Assembly (NCBI GenBank): GCA_015501585.1
Contig: JADNRY010000021.1
Span: 310,001-374,000 of the forward strand
DNA: 64,000 nucleotides
Origin: Rhodocollybia butyracea
Lineage: Eukaryota; Basidiomycota; Agaricomycetes; Agaricales; Omphalotaceae
Direction: 5' to 3'
In this document: one piece after another, positions 22,953-35,920 of the stretch
Layout: every line of letters starts with the position of its first letter
Position numbering within the stretch: the stretch's first letter is position 1
Notes under the pieces: model-generated
Seen by the model: the letters and a program-made list of their open reading frames with translations, nothing else
Database searches by the model: none
What the model was told of the DNA's origin: nothing
Made by a program: the position numbers and the translations under genes

Positions 22953-25900
22953 ATGAAGTCCCTTCTCAGAGCTCTATCCGCACTGTTAATCTTGCTGATC
23001 TCCTCTTCTATTGCATTTGGTCCTCGATACTACAGTTTTGAAACCCAAGAACAAGAGCGATCTGGGAGAATTCATGCACGTACGGACGAAACAATCGAAA
23101 GGGATGCATTCATCAATGCTACGGTGAACGAAATGACACCTGAAGAGCTCAGTGAGTTCAGAATAAGTAACTGACTGAAAAAATCTGAGTATACGCTAGC
23201 TATGCAGTTTTACTTGATGTTTGCAGACAATATTGTGGGTCCAGACTCGAACAACGCTCTTTACGGTACAGTATATACGAGCATCCCATTTAGCACTCAT
23301 CTGAGTCGTCTCCCATCCCTCACTTCCAGATTTCGCGACGCGCTTCGCACCGACGGCAGGAGTAGGTGTTATGCACGACTGGTATCCAACAAATGCGTCG
23401 TTCTATAATGCTGTTCAAGAACTCAATCTCGAAAAATCGCGCCTGCCCATCCCATTCATGCAAACCGGGGAATGTCTTCACGGAGTTGGCTCATTCAAGC
23501 AGAGTTTATTTCCTCAATCTATTGCAATGTCAGCTTCTTGGGATACTTCCCTAGTCCATCGGGTGGGAAGGGCAATCGGAACAGAGGCTCGGGCTATCGG
23601 CATTCATGCATGCTTCGCACCAGTTCTTGATCTTGGCAAAGACGTTAGATGGGGCAGAGTGCAAGGTATAGCTTCTACTGACCGATATGTGCGGCAATAC
23701 TCATATATAGTTTCACAGAGGCCTGGGGTGAAGACTTTGTGCTGACCTCGCACATGGGTGTGGCATTCAGTTCTGGTCTTTCCAAAAACAGTACCTGGTC
23801 GGATCCAGATGCGGTGGTTCCTGTCATGAAGGCAAGCATCATTCGTTTTGCTGTACGCCATACTGATTTCCAGGTAGCATTTTGCTGGACATGGGAGCCC
23901 TTCAGGGGGGATCAACGCCGCCCCGTATAATGGTGCTGGCATACGACAGTATCTCATGGAATTCTTCCGGCCGTTCAAGGCAGCCGTCGATTTGGGGGGT
24001 GCGAGAGGTGTTCTGATGTATGCCGTTCGATGATGTTCAGGTGACTCCTGATACTTACTGGTAATATAAAGGGCGTACCATGAATTCGACGGTGTGCCCT
24101 CTGTGGTCAACACGTTTTTATATGACGCCCTTCGAGACTTTGGTTTCGATGGTTTTGTCATCGCAGATGATACGGCCTTGGTTCAACTACAACAGGGGCA
24201 TATGGTATCTGATTCTCCTGCAGACTCACTTACTCAATGGTTCAATGCTGGTGGGATGATTCAGTTTTATGATTTCGACGCCGAGACTTTCTTGAATGTG
24301 GGTTTTCCCGTGGTCTCGCAAGCTTTTTGTTTACCTCTAAACAGATTACCGTGGATCTTCTGGCTAACGGTTCCGTGCCGCTTGCGACTCTACGATCGCA
24401 CGTTAGCGATATCCTGGGGGTAAAATACGACTTGGGTCTATTTGCCAATAGCACAAGCAAAACGTCTTCGAATCCCAATTCGACGTCTCTTTTTGTCCCA
24501 TCTGACATTGTTTATCAGGAGTTGACTGCTCAACATGTGCCTCTTACTTTGGAAGCGGCACGCGCTTCCATCGTTCTATTGGAAAACCGCAATTTAACTC
24601 TGCCTATTAAACCTCAAGAGCAAAACATCTCCCGTATAGCTCTAATTGGGCCCTATGGGGACATTCTGAATTTCGGAGATTATTCAGGTAATTGGGGGGC
24701 AAGTCCAGCTCAGAATGCAACGACCATTCGACAGTCGATGTTGGACCAGATCAACAATTCGGGCCTCCAAAATGTTGAACTTGTTACAAGCACGGGCACT
24801 AATACCTGGTACTACAACGCACAGTATGGGATTCCCCGTTACCTGCTTTCCCCGCCCAACGGCACCAATATTTCATCGGTGGATAAGCACGGGTTACTAG
24901 CCACCTACTTTGCAGATACAAACTTTACAGATGCACGCTTCTCTCAGATCGAAGTTCCCAATATGGACTGGGGTCTTTATCCTCCCCTAGGACTTCCATC
25001 TAACAATTTCAGCGCAATCTGGGAAGGAACCTTGACTGTTCCAGTTGAAGGCGATGTAAATGGTTCCATTGGCGTTGCAGTATCTCCTAATACAACCGCA
25101 CGTTTATACATCGATGGCGAACTCGTTGCAGAATCTCCTCTAACTATATCAGGGAATATTCTTGGAAATATCGAACCGCTGTCGTACGATATGATGAATG
25201 GTACAATGATACCACCTGGAGGTGCTCAGTGGACGTTCAAACAGGGAGTTACCCATCAGATTCGGATCGAATTTCAAACTTGGAATCTGTTTCAAAAGCT
25301 GCAGAACGTAAATTCGGTGAATGGCCAGGTGGAACTTTGGTGGAACTTGGTCGACATGGAGGACGCGGTTACGAAAGTGAGTGTTCTCGCTCCTTTGAAC
25401 AACGTTATCCCGATGTTTACAGGCCGTCGACGTTGCGAAAACTTCGGACTTGATTGTGCTTGCTGTAGGAGCGAACTGGAACAGTGATGGAGAGAACGGG
25501 GACCGAGCCACCCTTGGATTATCAGATAATCAAAGTAAGAGAACGTTCGGAATGTAACTAGTCCAACGCTTGACTTCCTTTCAGCTGTCCTCGCTGACGC
25601 CTTGTTCGAGCTTGGCATTCCTATCGTTCTGGTATTACAAGGCGGAAGACCTTTTGCTATTCCCGAATATTACGCACGATGTGCTGCTGCTTTGGAAACT
25701 GTGAGCCTTCATCTTCCTCATGAACTACTTTTGCATTAACACCTAGTCGCACAGTTCTTCCCTGGTCAATCAGGTGGTCAGGCTATAGCGGACATCTTGT
25801 TTGGCGAATTCAATCCAGGAGGAAGGATGCCGCTCAGCATCCCATTTAGCGCTTCATCGCTGCCCTCGTTCTACAAGCAAGTACATGTCCGACCACCTCT

Positions 25901-26542
25901 TGGACATAGTACTAACGGGCATCGAACAGTTATCATGCAACTGCACATGGCGTCAACTATACCGATATCTATTCATTCCCTTCTGTATGTCTCCTCTTTT
26001 TGAACTGTACAATTCATCCAAAATTTGTGATAGTATTGGTTTGGATACGGATTGTCCTACACTGATTTTTCCGTCTCTGCGTTCAACGCAACTTCTTCCG
26101 GTGGCATAAACACATTCAGAGCCGGAGAGACCATCACCTTTCGTGCCACAGTGACTAACGAAGGTAGCATTTCAGGGAGCTATGTCGCACAAGTATAACA
26201 GTATCGAATTTCCTTCTATGGCACGTTCTAACTTCTAACCCAGGTGTATCTTCTCGCTCGTGTTTCGAATATCGTTCGCCCTGAAAGACAACTTGTTGCG
26301 TTCACACGAGCGTATCTTGATGCTGGAGAAAGTAGGGAGGTGACAATGGATCTGGAGGTTAATCGATATTTGCCAATCGTAGACCGACAGTATAACTGGG
26401 AGCTGGAAACAGGGTGAGGAATTCCTACATTGTGGAGAACATGGCTGATTCATTTTCAAGCGATTATACATTTGCATTACTGGATTATGGAGGCCCGATG
26501 GCTAGCACTAAGATGAATATAACACTGATATGCTTGTCATAG
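22953..26542 (+). CDS. Secreted GH3 beta-glucosidase-type glycosidase with PA14 domain
   Basis: Extracellular glycoside hydrolase family 3. ATG at 22953 opens a signal peptide (LLRALSALLILLISSSIAFG). The N-terminal barrel shows IPFMQTGECLHGVG, FPQSIAMSASWD, CFAPVLDLGKDVRWGR and KHFAGHGSPSGGINAAPYNG, the last joined by a GC-AG intron at 23832-23877. The nucleophile region reads GFDGFVIADDTAL. The second domain has ARASIVLLENRNLTLP and RIALIGPYGD. A PA14 insert follows (LLATYFADTNFTDARF, FSAIWEGTLTVP, ARLYIDGELV), then LAVGANWNSDGE, LFGEFNPGGRMPLSIP and a fibronectin-III-like C-terminus (FRAGETITFRATVTN, RPERQLVAFTRAYLDAGE). Last exon GDYTFALLDYGG ends TAG at 26540-26542. Substrate could be beta-glucoside or xyloside. 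Confidence 0.88.
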
Positions 26543-26611
26543 AATATTTCTGCCAAATATGAGAAACCGTCAGAATATGGAATGAAAAGATAGGCGAACA
26601 CACCGAATTTA

Positions 26612-27008
26612 TCAGTAAAGCATGATAACGACTTCAACCAAGCAATACTTGAGGACTCTAAGCGCGAGCCATGCAGCAATCAACTAGTAAAAGGCAAGTT
26701 AACAGAAAGAAACCAGGCTCAGTTGTTTGAACGTACTAAAAGAAGGAAACGAGGGTCTTTATCTTTGTCTGCGTCGTTATCAACATTAGGCGAAAACTAA
26801 ATAGAATAAAAATAAGCAATATTTTTCCGCGACTGAAAGCATCAACCACATACTGGAAGGCTTTGGGCGAGGAAAAGCTCATTGAGAGCTTCCTCTCGGC
26901 GTTGGTTGACAGCGTGGCGGTAGGGGTGAAAGTGTCTATTATCGACAATAAAATCATTAAAAAAATCCTAGTTATTCGGCAGTAGAAGACGCGCCTTGAG
27001 GAAGACAT
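26612..27008 (-). CDS. Small membrane protein, minus type, copy A (75 aa)
   Basis: Unrecognised family. Exons (minus strand): 26995-27008, 26854-26935, 26737-26796, 26612-26683. The first intron has a GC donor (AAG|GCGCGT); the other two are GT-AG, all 53-59 nt. The product begins MSSSRHFHPYRHAVNQRREE, has an acidic linker (DNDADKDKDP) and ends in a hydrophobic, probably membrane-spanning tail (FLLLLIAAWLALRVLKYC) from about residue 49. By hand count about 52 of 75 positions match copy B (32549-32941), with both silent and conservative changes, so both look coding. The stop at 26612 lies 70 bp from the GH3 stop (convergent). Confidence 0.72.
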
Positions 27009-27698
27009 TTACAGAACTGTTGGCTGGTCGTTGAAGCGTTTGAAAGGTAGTTCAGGAATTAAAGAGAGAGAGATATCTCTTCTTTTAAGGGTCTCCGTCA
27101 GGGACATTGTCATTGAAAAACACCAAGTTCTGAATCGTGCGAGCCGGAAAAAATCCTTAGAAGTCATGACTTGAAACAAAAATGCCGTGTCTTCCATTCT
27201 CCACCTGATCGACTTGCTCAGGACTTGCTCGGGACCTTACGAGATGGTAAACGCATATTAATTCTCCGCTGGCGTTTCACGAGGCCAAATATACACACCT
27301 AGAACCCGCATTATCCGCTCTAGGAATAACCCTCCATCTCTGACACCGCTGGGCTTGAATTCCTTCACGTTTCTGGTCTCTTTCGCTCTTTCTTTCGGGC
27401 TTTTTCTGGTTTCTCCGGCCCAAAGATAATCAAATTCTGCTTTCAGAGCGAGTTTGGCCCGTTATCTTGGGGCGAGATCCGGGTCTAAGCTGGTCTAAGC
27501 GAGCTGCGGCGTGGTTCGTCAGGCTTCCATTTTTCCTATGAAACCAGAAACCTGTTGCGGCGGATTGACAATCAAATGTGCAACTGATATATTTGTCGTT
27601 AGGGAGCTACGAGCTTACTTGAGCATCTCCAATGCGATAGAGGGCGCCCAATAGTCGTCAAAAGCATTGGCGGCCTGGAAACGCCAATCGACTTGTCG

Positions 27699-27716
27699 TG
27701 AGTCATAGTACACGTG
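27699..27716 (-). promoter_or_regulatory. CACGTG + TGACTCA module, minus gene A
   Basis: Reading the minus strand: CACGTG (27716-27711), five bases, TGACTCA (27705-27699), about 700 bp upstream of the ATG at 27008. CACGTG is a bHLH (Cbf1-type) site and TGACTCA a bZIP (Gcn4/AP-1-type) site in fungi. The module recurs upstream of the other three paralogs. Confidence 0.55.
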
Positions 27717-30698
27717 ACTGGTGATGGCGCCATCATACCTTGACGGTTCCGCATCTTACCTTTGCACCACCGCTTCGTATCACCGTGACGAAGAGAAATA
27801 ATGACCATCTTTAGCTTTCGAAACGCCAGAGGGAGAAAATGGGTGAAGCAAGGTCAACAAATATGTCAAGGAACCTTCAAGCGCCCAGCCTCGACTAGCC
27901 CCGAAGAAGTCAAGATACTCCAGCACCATAGCAAAGCACCATAGCAAAGCACCATGATAACCTGCAAACAGGCATCGTAAGTCTGAAACCGGTGAAATCA
28001 ACGTGCGAGACACACACTATTTTGGAATTTTTAATCGCCAGAATAGGGACAAGATCAACGATTAGCGAAAAATAGACGATGTGTCCATATCTGGATCCTG
28101 CGAAAGCGCTTCAACAACTGGAGGATTAGTCAAGTTATACACGCCAATGATGACAGAGACGGCAGCGGAGCCAGTTCAATCTTAGCGCATCCAGCGACCG
28201 AACATCGTGCAGGAGTAGCATTATATGCTCCGTGTCATAGTAACAGCTTCCTGTGTCGGTTTGGAAACGCACAGAATGTAATATATGGCACGGCGGGCCA
28301 CCTGCGATAGACTGCAAGTAACATTGACGGTGGTGCAGCGGGAGCCCGTAAAGTTAACTTTTTTTGGCACCTAGGCAAAATGCAAGAGTGCAGGAATCTA
28401 TACAAACTTGGCGGAAGCTCCTTGTCGACTGAGGGTGCATTTTCTCCTGTCCCATCACTTGCAACTTCAACATCACTCTGCTCCAAGTTCTACAAGTGCC
28501 TCAACTCCCTTCAGCTGGGACATGCATGATAGCTCGTATTGGAACCCAGGAGCCTCTTGGCCACGACAGTAAAGCAAGGTGCATTGTGAATATTGCGTAG
28601 TTTCACAAATTGGTAGTTCGAATCGAAAAATGCAATGGAAATGGCGTCAAGATCCAGAGTAAAAGCTGCGGATTAGCTAGTTAAATCTTGTGGGCTTCGA
28701 ATTTCAAGGAGGATTGGCTTGGTGAATCGTGGCGGGGTCAATACTGTCGACATGATGGTGGCAAAGAAAGAAAAACGGAAGTAAATATTTTTTCCGCGTC
28801 TCATTGTTCGCTTGTGCAAATTTCAGTTCTCAACCGGAATTAATTTTCTGTATACGTCTGTTGCAACGCAGTCTTAACGCAGGTTTTTCTTGGATTTATA
28901 CTGCAATTTTCCGACTTTTTCCCGGTTCTGAGCTTACAACTCACTCATCAACACGCCCGATACACTGCTTGTGCATACCCGTCAGGCTCCGCGTTTAATG
29001 CTCTGGTCTCAGCGACGGACAGCAAATACTGCTGTCCTGAATCGTCTCATGAAGCGGGCACATTTTCTTGCAAATTCTCTTCAAACGAATTATTCTAACC
29101 GTTAGATACTTCACAAATCCTCGTTGTTACAAATGAACGCACTGTCGTTGTCGGACATCGCGACAGTACACGATCTATAAAAGAGCTGCGAAGTTGTGCA
29201 AAGTTATCAGCAGCTGAAAACGCCGTCAAAACTTTTGACAGGGCTAGCGGGCCTTGACGAATTTCATTAGCTATATCGTACCAAGGTCTTGAAGGAGATA
29301 TTAGTATCAAACAAATCCTTGCCCTGGCGTCCAATACAAGAGACTTTGTTGCGTTTGGATACGCTGAATGGGGAGAATAATGGAGGGAAGGCCCGACTGA
29401 AGTGGTTTCTTCCAGCTCAAGCTGTTAGACTTCAATTACCAGCATATACGCTTCTAACGCGATGCCGAGTATTTATTATAGAAAAATACTAGCAAAACAA
29501 CTAGCAAATCACCAGTTTCAATTTGAGCTTGACGATATGCGAGGAAATTACTGGACACTTTCAGCCGTGATGGAGATATTATTTCGCGACAAGATGAGAC
29601 AGACTCGATCTTGGTTCGCTCTTGTGGGTCAAAATATCAGTTAGGGACCACAGATAAAAACTAGAAACATCGAGAACGTTTGTGAATCAAGCCCTAGGTC
29701 TGCGAGTTGCAAATAATTAAGTGACCATCATAGACTGCTGACAATGAAACCTCCGGGCCTTCAATGCTTTACTACCACCACCACCAACAAGCAATTCGAC
29801 GACAGATATAGAGCTCACGGGCAGCTCAGCCTGCTTGGTCTCTTTATTCAGGATCTTTGGGAAGTTTGGATCCTCGCCAGTATGCTTTTTGCTTTCCCTA
29901 AGGACATGTGCACTATTAGCAACATCCCCACAAATTTGGATATACTTCTCAGCTCACTGATATACTTGGTCCTGTGCTAGTTCATGATTCCCAGGAGCGC
30001 AAGGGACTGGGGCAAAAATAATCTGTGCTAGGAACAAATTGTGGTGTCATCTTGAAGGATGCAGAGTGGTCTGCACACCCAGTTCCTACTGGGTAAAGAG
30101 TCAGCTCTGCACATCTGCCACTTCATCACTGTTCTTCACCTCAGCTGGTGTAGCCACCCTTTGTCTTCTACTAACTCTTCAATTCTCTATACTGCATGGC
30201 CCCACAGAAGTCCAGATCACAAGTACAAACTTCCTGCAAGCAAGAGGGCCCCAATTTGTTTACAAATCTCATTCGCTGCAATTCGGTCACTCTACGCCTC
30301 TGTCGTAGTACAAAGTGAAAGTGGGATATTACCTAGCTATAAGTGCTACAGCTCTGTTTATGTTTCGTGTCGCGTCTGATGCTTTGAAAGTTGGAGTTCA
30401 AGTGAGTGTTCATTTGAGTCACACAATTAAACCATTGTTCTTGCTCGTTATGGCTTGTCATATGGGTTCGTACGCTATGTGGTAGGATGTACAATTAATT
30501 GCATCTCAAAGTCGTGAAGCTGGATCAAATCAGTCGGAAACTCGAACTCTTGGCGAATTAACTGGTAGGCTTGTGTCTTCATATTCCGTATCGTCTGGCG
30601 TTTGGGATTCTCAAGAGTTCTTTATTTTCCTCCCCATCGTAGTGGCACGAAGAAGGCAAGCAGGACTTGATACGGATGGTCATGGCGTCGTCAGGCAT

Positions 30699-30714
30699 CA
30701 CGCGCCATGACTCA
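30699..30714 (+). promoter_or_regulatory. CACGCG + TGACTCA module, plus gene A
   Basis: CACGCG (30699-30704, one base off CACGTG), three bases, TGACTCA (30708-30714), about 590 bp upstream of the ATG at 31300. It is preceded by a GATGGCGCC-like segment also seen near the other modules. Confidence 0.5.
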
Positions 30715-31299
30715 CACAGACCCGATTGATTCTTGTGTTCACCGCCGATGCTCTTGAACCTTGACGCCACTGGGACGCGCTGTAAAACGTCGAGAAGGCT
30801 TACGGACACCTCTCCCTGCCGACGGACTGATGGATCTAGGACTGTTAAAATTTTTTTTTCAATGTATCACTCAATGTATCACTTGTCAGTTTCTCAAAAG
30901 TTGGAGAACGAAAAGTTGATGGTTTGCGAAGAGTCTGCTTATCTTGATTTATATGGGTGCTTGAGTGTGGCATTCATTTTCTGGCTGCGGTACTTGGTCG
31001 TGCTTCACCAGAGAGCAAAAGAAAGAGATAACACGAGGAGCAGAAAACAGGTTGACACGGTTACAAGTTCTGAGCTTCCATGGTTACAATTTCTGAGCTT
31101 CCATGGACAATGTGTTCAAAATGGGAGATCTAGAGCAACATAAAAGCTACAGAACACTTTTCCAGGTCACGAAGTTAACAGGAATTCTCGTTCTGGTTTT
31201 TTCCCGGACTTTTACCAAATCCAACCCTATGAATTTTCCGGCGTCTTTCTTCAGCTTGATTACCCACCTCGCCATCCGTTCTCGCACAGAAATTAAAAC

Positions 31300-31726
31300 A
31301 TGTCTCAGTGCGTTTACTGTACCCAGATCCGTTCGGCACAGTGATTGTTTTCGTTTCCAGTTTCCATCCTTATCCACGACGCGTCAACCGCCAAGACGAC
31401 GATGAAGATGATTTTCCCGTAAGTGTTCTGTGTTCGCTCGTTGGTAAAGTTTTTTTTAATCGCGCCAAAAAACAGAACCTACCACGCAAACTTGATAATT
31501 GGCATGGTCCTGTAGGCATATTTATCCATTTAATCTTCGTATGTCATGCAGTCCTTTGAATCTGGCCAGTGGCGATCCTAACATCATACCAGATTTTCAT
31601 TTACTATATTTTATGCTTCGTTGGTCTACCGATACTTCAATATATAATAATCGTCGCCCGTAGGTATCCTTTTTAAAGTTTAGGTCTTCGTTGTGAGTGT
31701 AATAGCTTTTCTCCAGCAAAAACTAG
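31300..31726 (+). CDS. Small membrane protein, plus type, copy A (69 aa)
   Basis: Unrecognised family. Exons 31300-31307, 31361-31418, 31476-31538, 31593-31663, 31717-31726; introns GT-AG, 53-57 nt. The product begins MSHFHPYPRRVNRQDDDEDD, then FPNLPRKLDNWHGPVGIF, then a strongly hydrophobic stretch with IYYILCFVGLPILQY, residues about 35-65. It ends SKN; without the last intron the frame would end RRYPF instead. Its paralog at 37375-37814 has the same exon lengths for exons 1-4 and about 75% identity by hand count. The MS + FHPY start and phase-2 first intron are shared with the minus-type genes. Likely one or two membrane helices with the acidic N-terminus outside the bilayer. Confidence 0.72.
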
Positions 31727-32393
31727 TTCTTATATATCTGCACAGAGATTCCGGGAGCCGTTTATTGTCAATATATGCTCGAGCAATAATTTTTAAGCCT
31801 CCATTTCGACAGGTACTACTGTAATGATAGAATTGCTTCGAACTGAGCTATCCGTCCTCAAATTCTTTCACTTAAACTGCGGCTGCCTGGTGCTAGAGCA
31901 CTTAGTGGCTCGATCATTTCAGAATGTGGGTGGCGTCAACCGAAAACTGACTGTTGGTCAACTTCTACCACCCCTGTGGCGAGAGAGCTCTATTCAAGTT
32001 TTTCATGGTCAAAAGCGATTCTTGGTATCTGCCTGAAATGGTGAAAGCCAGATCGCTCTTCAAATACTTGACCGTGACGGAATCTGTGTAACCGCATTTT
32101 GTCTAGTGGGGACATCCACCACGCCTGAAATAATGAGTGCTCTATTATCACCCAGAACCTTCGACGAACAAACTATAACTTCTTTATACACCTTCAGCCA
32201 TTGGACCACTAAGGCAGAGTTCTGTATGTTTATTGATTCACTAACGCTTTCAATAATATTGCTGCGGATTTACAGGCGGAGAGGACATTATTCTGAGAGG
32301 CGAAGCGAAAGTGACAGTGGACCCATAGGTGATCAGATAGACAACTGTTCAAGAGTCGAAGGCTAGGGGATATGACGGATTCATTTCTGGGAG

Positions 32394-32430
32394 GCTATAC
32401 ATTTGCATTAAGATTATGGAGGCCGAGGTG
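32394..32430 (+). pseudogene. Relic of the GH3 last exon
   Basis: CTATACATTTGCATTA followed by GATTATGGAGGCC matches the first part of the last GH3 exon (about 26465-26495) but has a small indel and no preceding GH3 gene. It marks the left breakpoint of the duplicated unit. Confidence 0.65.
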
Positions 32431-32548
32431 AACCTAAGGATATGTTTGTTTGCGCGAAGTGCAGAGGATATTTCTAAAAGAAAAGAAAAAAAAAGAAAAA
32501 AACCGTAAGAACATGGAATGAAAAATTAGTATGATGAACGCACCAGAC

Positions 32549-32941
32549 TTAAGAACAAAGCATAGCAATGGCCTCGACCAGGCAGTACTTGCAGATTTTA
32601 AGTGCGATCCACACAGCAACCAGCTAGGAAAAGGCGAGTTAGCAGAGAGAAAATGGCTAGTTCAGTTGGTTCAAGTACTAGAAGAAGGAAGTGAGGGCAT
32701 TCATCTTTTTCAGCGCCTTTGTCGACGGCGGGCGGAGACTAAACAGGATCAAAATCAATAAATATCGATGCAAAAATATCACTATGTACTGGAAGGCTTT
32801 GGGCAAGGAAAAGCTCATGGAGGGCTTCGTCTCGGCGTTGATTGAGAGCGTGGCGGTAGGGGTGGAAGTATCTATAAACAAGAAAACCATCAAAGAGATT
32901 CCAGTCATACACCAATACCAGACGTGCCTTGAGGACGACAT
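32549..32941 (-). CDS. Small membrane protein, minus type, copy B (76 aa)
   Basis: Exons (minus strand): 32928-32941, 32790-32871, 32679-32738, 32549-32623, the first three identical in length to copy A. First intron has a GC donor (AAG|GCACGT); the other two are GT-AG; all are 51-56 nt. Product begins MSSSRYFHPYRHALNQRRDE, continues ALHELFLAQSLP, a charged linker (AVDKGAEKDECPH) and a hydrophobic tail with LLLLVAVWIALKICKYCLV. One codon longer than copy A (ends CS). No CaaX prenylation box is present. Function unknown. Confidence 0.72.
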
Positions 32942-33615
32942 ATTTCGAGTTTATAAGACCTTGACTTGACTTTGAAGGGTTTTGGAGGTGCTGGAGGAAA
33001 GAGAGAGAAATAAGGGTCCTTTGTGAGCATCCAAAATAAGAATCCTGGATTGCGTGAGTCGGAAAAAAAAAACCTAGAAACCGTGATCCAGAACGACGGT
33101 GCCGTGTCTTCCATTCTCCTGATCTACTTGCTCAGAACTAGCTCGGGACCTTACGAGATTATTAACGCATATTAACTTTTCGCTGGCACTTCATGGGACA
33201 AAATACACACCTAGAATCCGCATTATCCGCTCTAGGAATAACCTCCATCTTCAACGTAGCTGGCTTGGATTCCTTCACGCCGTCTCTTATGTCTTTCTCT
33301 CTCTCTGGTTTTCTGCGACTGCAAACAAATTTAAATCATGCCTTCAGACAATTTGGCCCACCCTCTTGGCAAAATTTCCGGGATCCTGGGGTAGTAAGCA
33401 AGTTGCGGCGTGCTTCCTTCTTACCCATGAAAGCAGAAACAGAAACCTGTTGCGGCGGATTGACAATTGGATCGTTATAAATTTCGAGCCCGTCCAAAGT
33501 TCCGTCGTTAGGGAGTATCGGATCTACTCAAGGTCTTTCATTATCCTGGAAGCGCCTAGTACTCGTCAAGAGCATTCGCGGTCCAGGGAACCAGGGAACG
33601 CCAATCGACTTACTG

Positions 33616-33632
33616 TGAGTCATCCCCACGTG
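33616..33632 (-). promoter_or_regulatory. CACGTG + TGACTCA module, minus gene B
   Basis: On the minus strand: CACGTG (33632-33627), four bases, TGACTCA (33622-33616), about 675 bp upstream of the ATG at 32941. Confidence 0.55.
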
Positions 33633-35920
33633 ACTATTGATGGCGCAATCACCACGACTAAAGGACAGTCTCATAATTCTTCCTGCCTTAGTACCACCTT
33701 GACGAGGCAAATAACAACCGTTGTAATAGTTTGAACGCCGGAAGTTAAGCAATGGAACAATGGGTGAAACAACATCAACGAAAACATCAAGGTTCAAGCC
33801 CCGGCTGCAAAGTTTCAAGGTGTTCAAAACCTGCAGCACTATAGCGAAGCGCCAAGATAGCCTGCAAAGAGGTAGCATATATATCAATAGCCAAAAACAA
33901 CTTACGAGACTCACACTACTTCATGATTTGATCGTCAGAGAAATCCGGCAGAGACAATGATCAGCAAAAATGGAAGGTGTGTATCCATCTGGCTGATCAT
34001 ATCCTATGAAAGCCTTTCGAACTAGACTGTGGCCCAAGTTTATAAACGCCAAAGAAAATGAAGGTGGCAGCGGAGCCAGTTCGATCTTGATGCATTCAGC
34101 TATGGTTGACTCAACGTCATGCAGCAGTTTTAGATGCCCCGTATCATGGTAACAGCTTCAGTCGAAAGTACAGGAGCTCTATATCGCGTTGCAGGTGACG
34201 AGGAGACAAATGCTGATAATGGAGCAGCCGGGAGTCTGTAGAATCCAGAATCTTTTGAATTTCCGTCGATTTTGAACATGGGATTTTCCATCAGCTTTGA
34301 ACATGGCTCTTCTGCGGGTACAAGCAACTCCCTTGGAGGGAGACATGCGTCACAATTCGGATTGGAACCTAAAGAACCTGTCGGCCACGATGATAAAACA
34401 AAATACACTGCGAAAGTTCTGCTGTTTCATAAATTGGCAGCTAAACCCGAAAACGTGGTGGAAAGTAGTTCAAGAATCAGAATGAAAGCTAGTGGGTAAA
34501 CTGGTTAACTTTTGTGCTTCGTAAATTTCAAGCTCGCTGGATCCTGAGGACATGACAGTAGCAAAGAAGGAGAAACGGAGGTAAATATTTTCGGCGTATT
34601 GTTCGCTTATTAAAATTTCAGACTCAGCTTGCTCAGTGCTTGCTCTTAGCTAGCTCTTGCTCCTGCTTGGCCTAGGCCAAGCACCTCCTCTCTGTTGTAG
34701 CACAGCGTTTTTTTATCTCGGAATTTTCCCATCTCTTTCATTTTATACTGGCTTTGATCATAATTGTTACAGTCCAATCGTTCGACTCTGTGACATGTCG
34801 CGAATACGGGCCAGATCTATCTTTTTGTTTTGTGCTTTCAAACCAATATTATCGCAATTTATGCAGGATGGAATGCACAACATCGGTCGTTTTGTATTAC
34901 CAGGTATGTAACTTGTCTGGTTATTCTGTTCAAACGAGTTATAACCTCGAAGTAGTTCATGCCTCATTCAATTGAATCTAGTATTGTGTCACCGCATATC
35001 GTGAATCAGTACGATCCTATAACGGTACGAGCCTTAAGATATTAGTTACAATATGTCCTGTGGGCATTACGACCAGCTTGCAATCAGCTCTTAGAGTTCA
35101 GAAAAAAAAATTGAGTTGTGCTTTCAGCAAAGAAAAGAGATACTCACATCGCGTCGAACACCTCAATTTCCTCTTCTTGAGCTTAGATGTGGGGTATTGG
35201 GTGCTGAGAAATGGCAGTAAAAATTAAGTGGATAGTCCTAGATGATCCTCGCCAAGAGTATGGCTAGTTTTACAGATCTGAGTACTCAGCGTTATGGTTA
35301 AAAAATATTAACTTCAACTGGTCAGAAAAATCGGTAAGAAAGACAGAAAGCGAGATTTGTCGGCGATACTGGCAAAATATTTTAGCGCTGACAATGAAAG
35401 TTGAAACCTCTACCTTACCATGGTGGCATGTATGGTCAGGCTTTTACCACCACTGGACTGGAATATCTCTCACTCTTCGTGGCAGTTGCATGATGCAAAG
35501 AAGCCTCACACTGGCGAGTCGGCTTGCCCAGCTTGCTCAGGCTGTTCATTCCTGATCTCCGGGGATGTTGTTTTTATTTTGCTTTGCGCAGGTGCAGGTT
35601 GTTTGCCACATCCCCAGGATTGTGAAATGATTTTCAGCTCCAACTACAACACTCGGTCCTTTGCGGGATTGAATGTATTCCTACAGGGACTTGGGCAAAA
35701 ACAATTTGTGCTAGGAGAAAAATCGCCCGGAATTGTAGTATCATTAACAAGCAGTCGTTGAAGAACATATGCTCTGGAGAGTCTGCCTATTCAGTTTCTA
35801 CTGGTTTCTTGGTCCTGTACGCCGGTTGCTTCATTGCGCGGTCCATCTTCGCCTTGAGCCACAGTGATGGCCACCCTTGTCTCGACAACTCATCACCATC
35901 GTACACAGTAACTCGTTCAC

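Larger units (their letters stand above)
27009..31299. other. Shared upstream region between divergent small genes, copy A
   Basis: About 4.3 kb with no supported gene. Segments near 27600-27760 (minus strand) and 30640-30770 (plus strand) are inverted copies of each other and carry the CACGTG/TGACTCA modules. A 13-nt unit (CACCATAGCAAAG) is tandemly repeated at about 27923-27956. Open frames here are not conserved with copy B as protein. Confidence 0.55.
26430..31905. repeat. Tandem segmental duplication, copy A
   Basis: Left unit of a diverged tandem duplication. Paired landmarks (A / B): CATTTGCATTA 26469 / 32402; ACTGGAAGGCTTTGGGC about 26853 / 32789; ATGGAAGACACGG (minus) 27197 / 33114; GGAAGTAAATATTTT-like 28777 / 34577; ATCAAATCAGTCG 30524 / 36470; CATCCTTATCCACGACGCGTCAAC 5' end 31365 / 37443; CGGATCAAT-free 3' landmark TCTACCGATACTTCAATAT 31625 / 37717. 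The offset grows from about 5.93 to 6.09 kb through indels. The left edge falls inside the last intron of the GH3 gene. It contains two of the four small membrane-protein genes. Confidence 0.85.

Noticed and set aside
26850..26935. Plus-strand reading YWKALGEEKL in copies A and B as the coding frame
   Set aside because: The minus-strand frame is open across four matching exons with proper splice sites and mostly conservative or silent changes; the plus frame lacks any compatible flanking exons.
30039..30379. Overlapping plus-strand ORFs of 89 and 106 codons
   Set aside because: The counterpart in duplication copy B (about 35770-36090) does not keep either frame, so they are unlikely to be coding.
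32549..32941. Minus-type small genes as mating pheromone precursors
   Set aside because: They are small and basidiomycete pheromone genes are too, but neither copy ends in a CaaX box and there is no receptor gene nearby.
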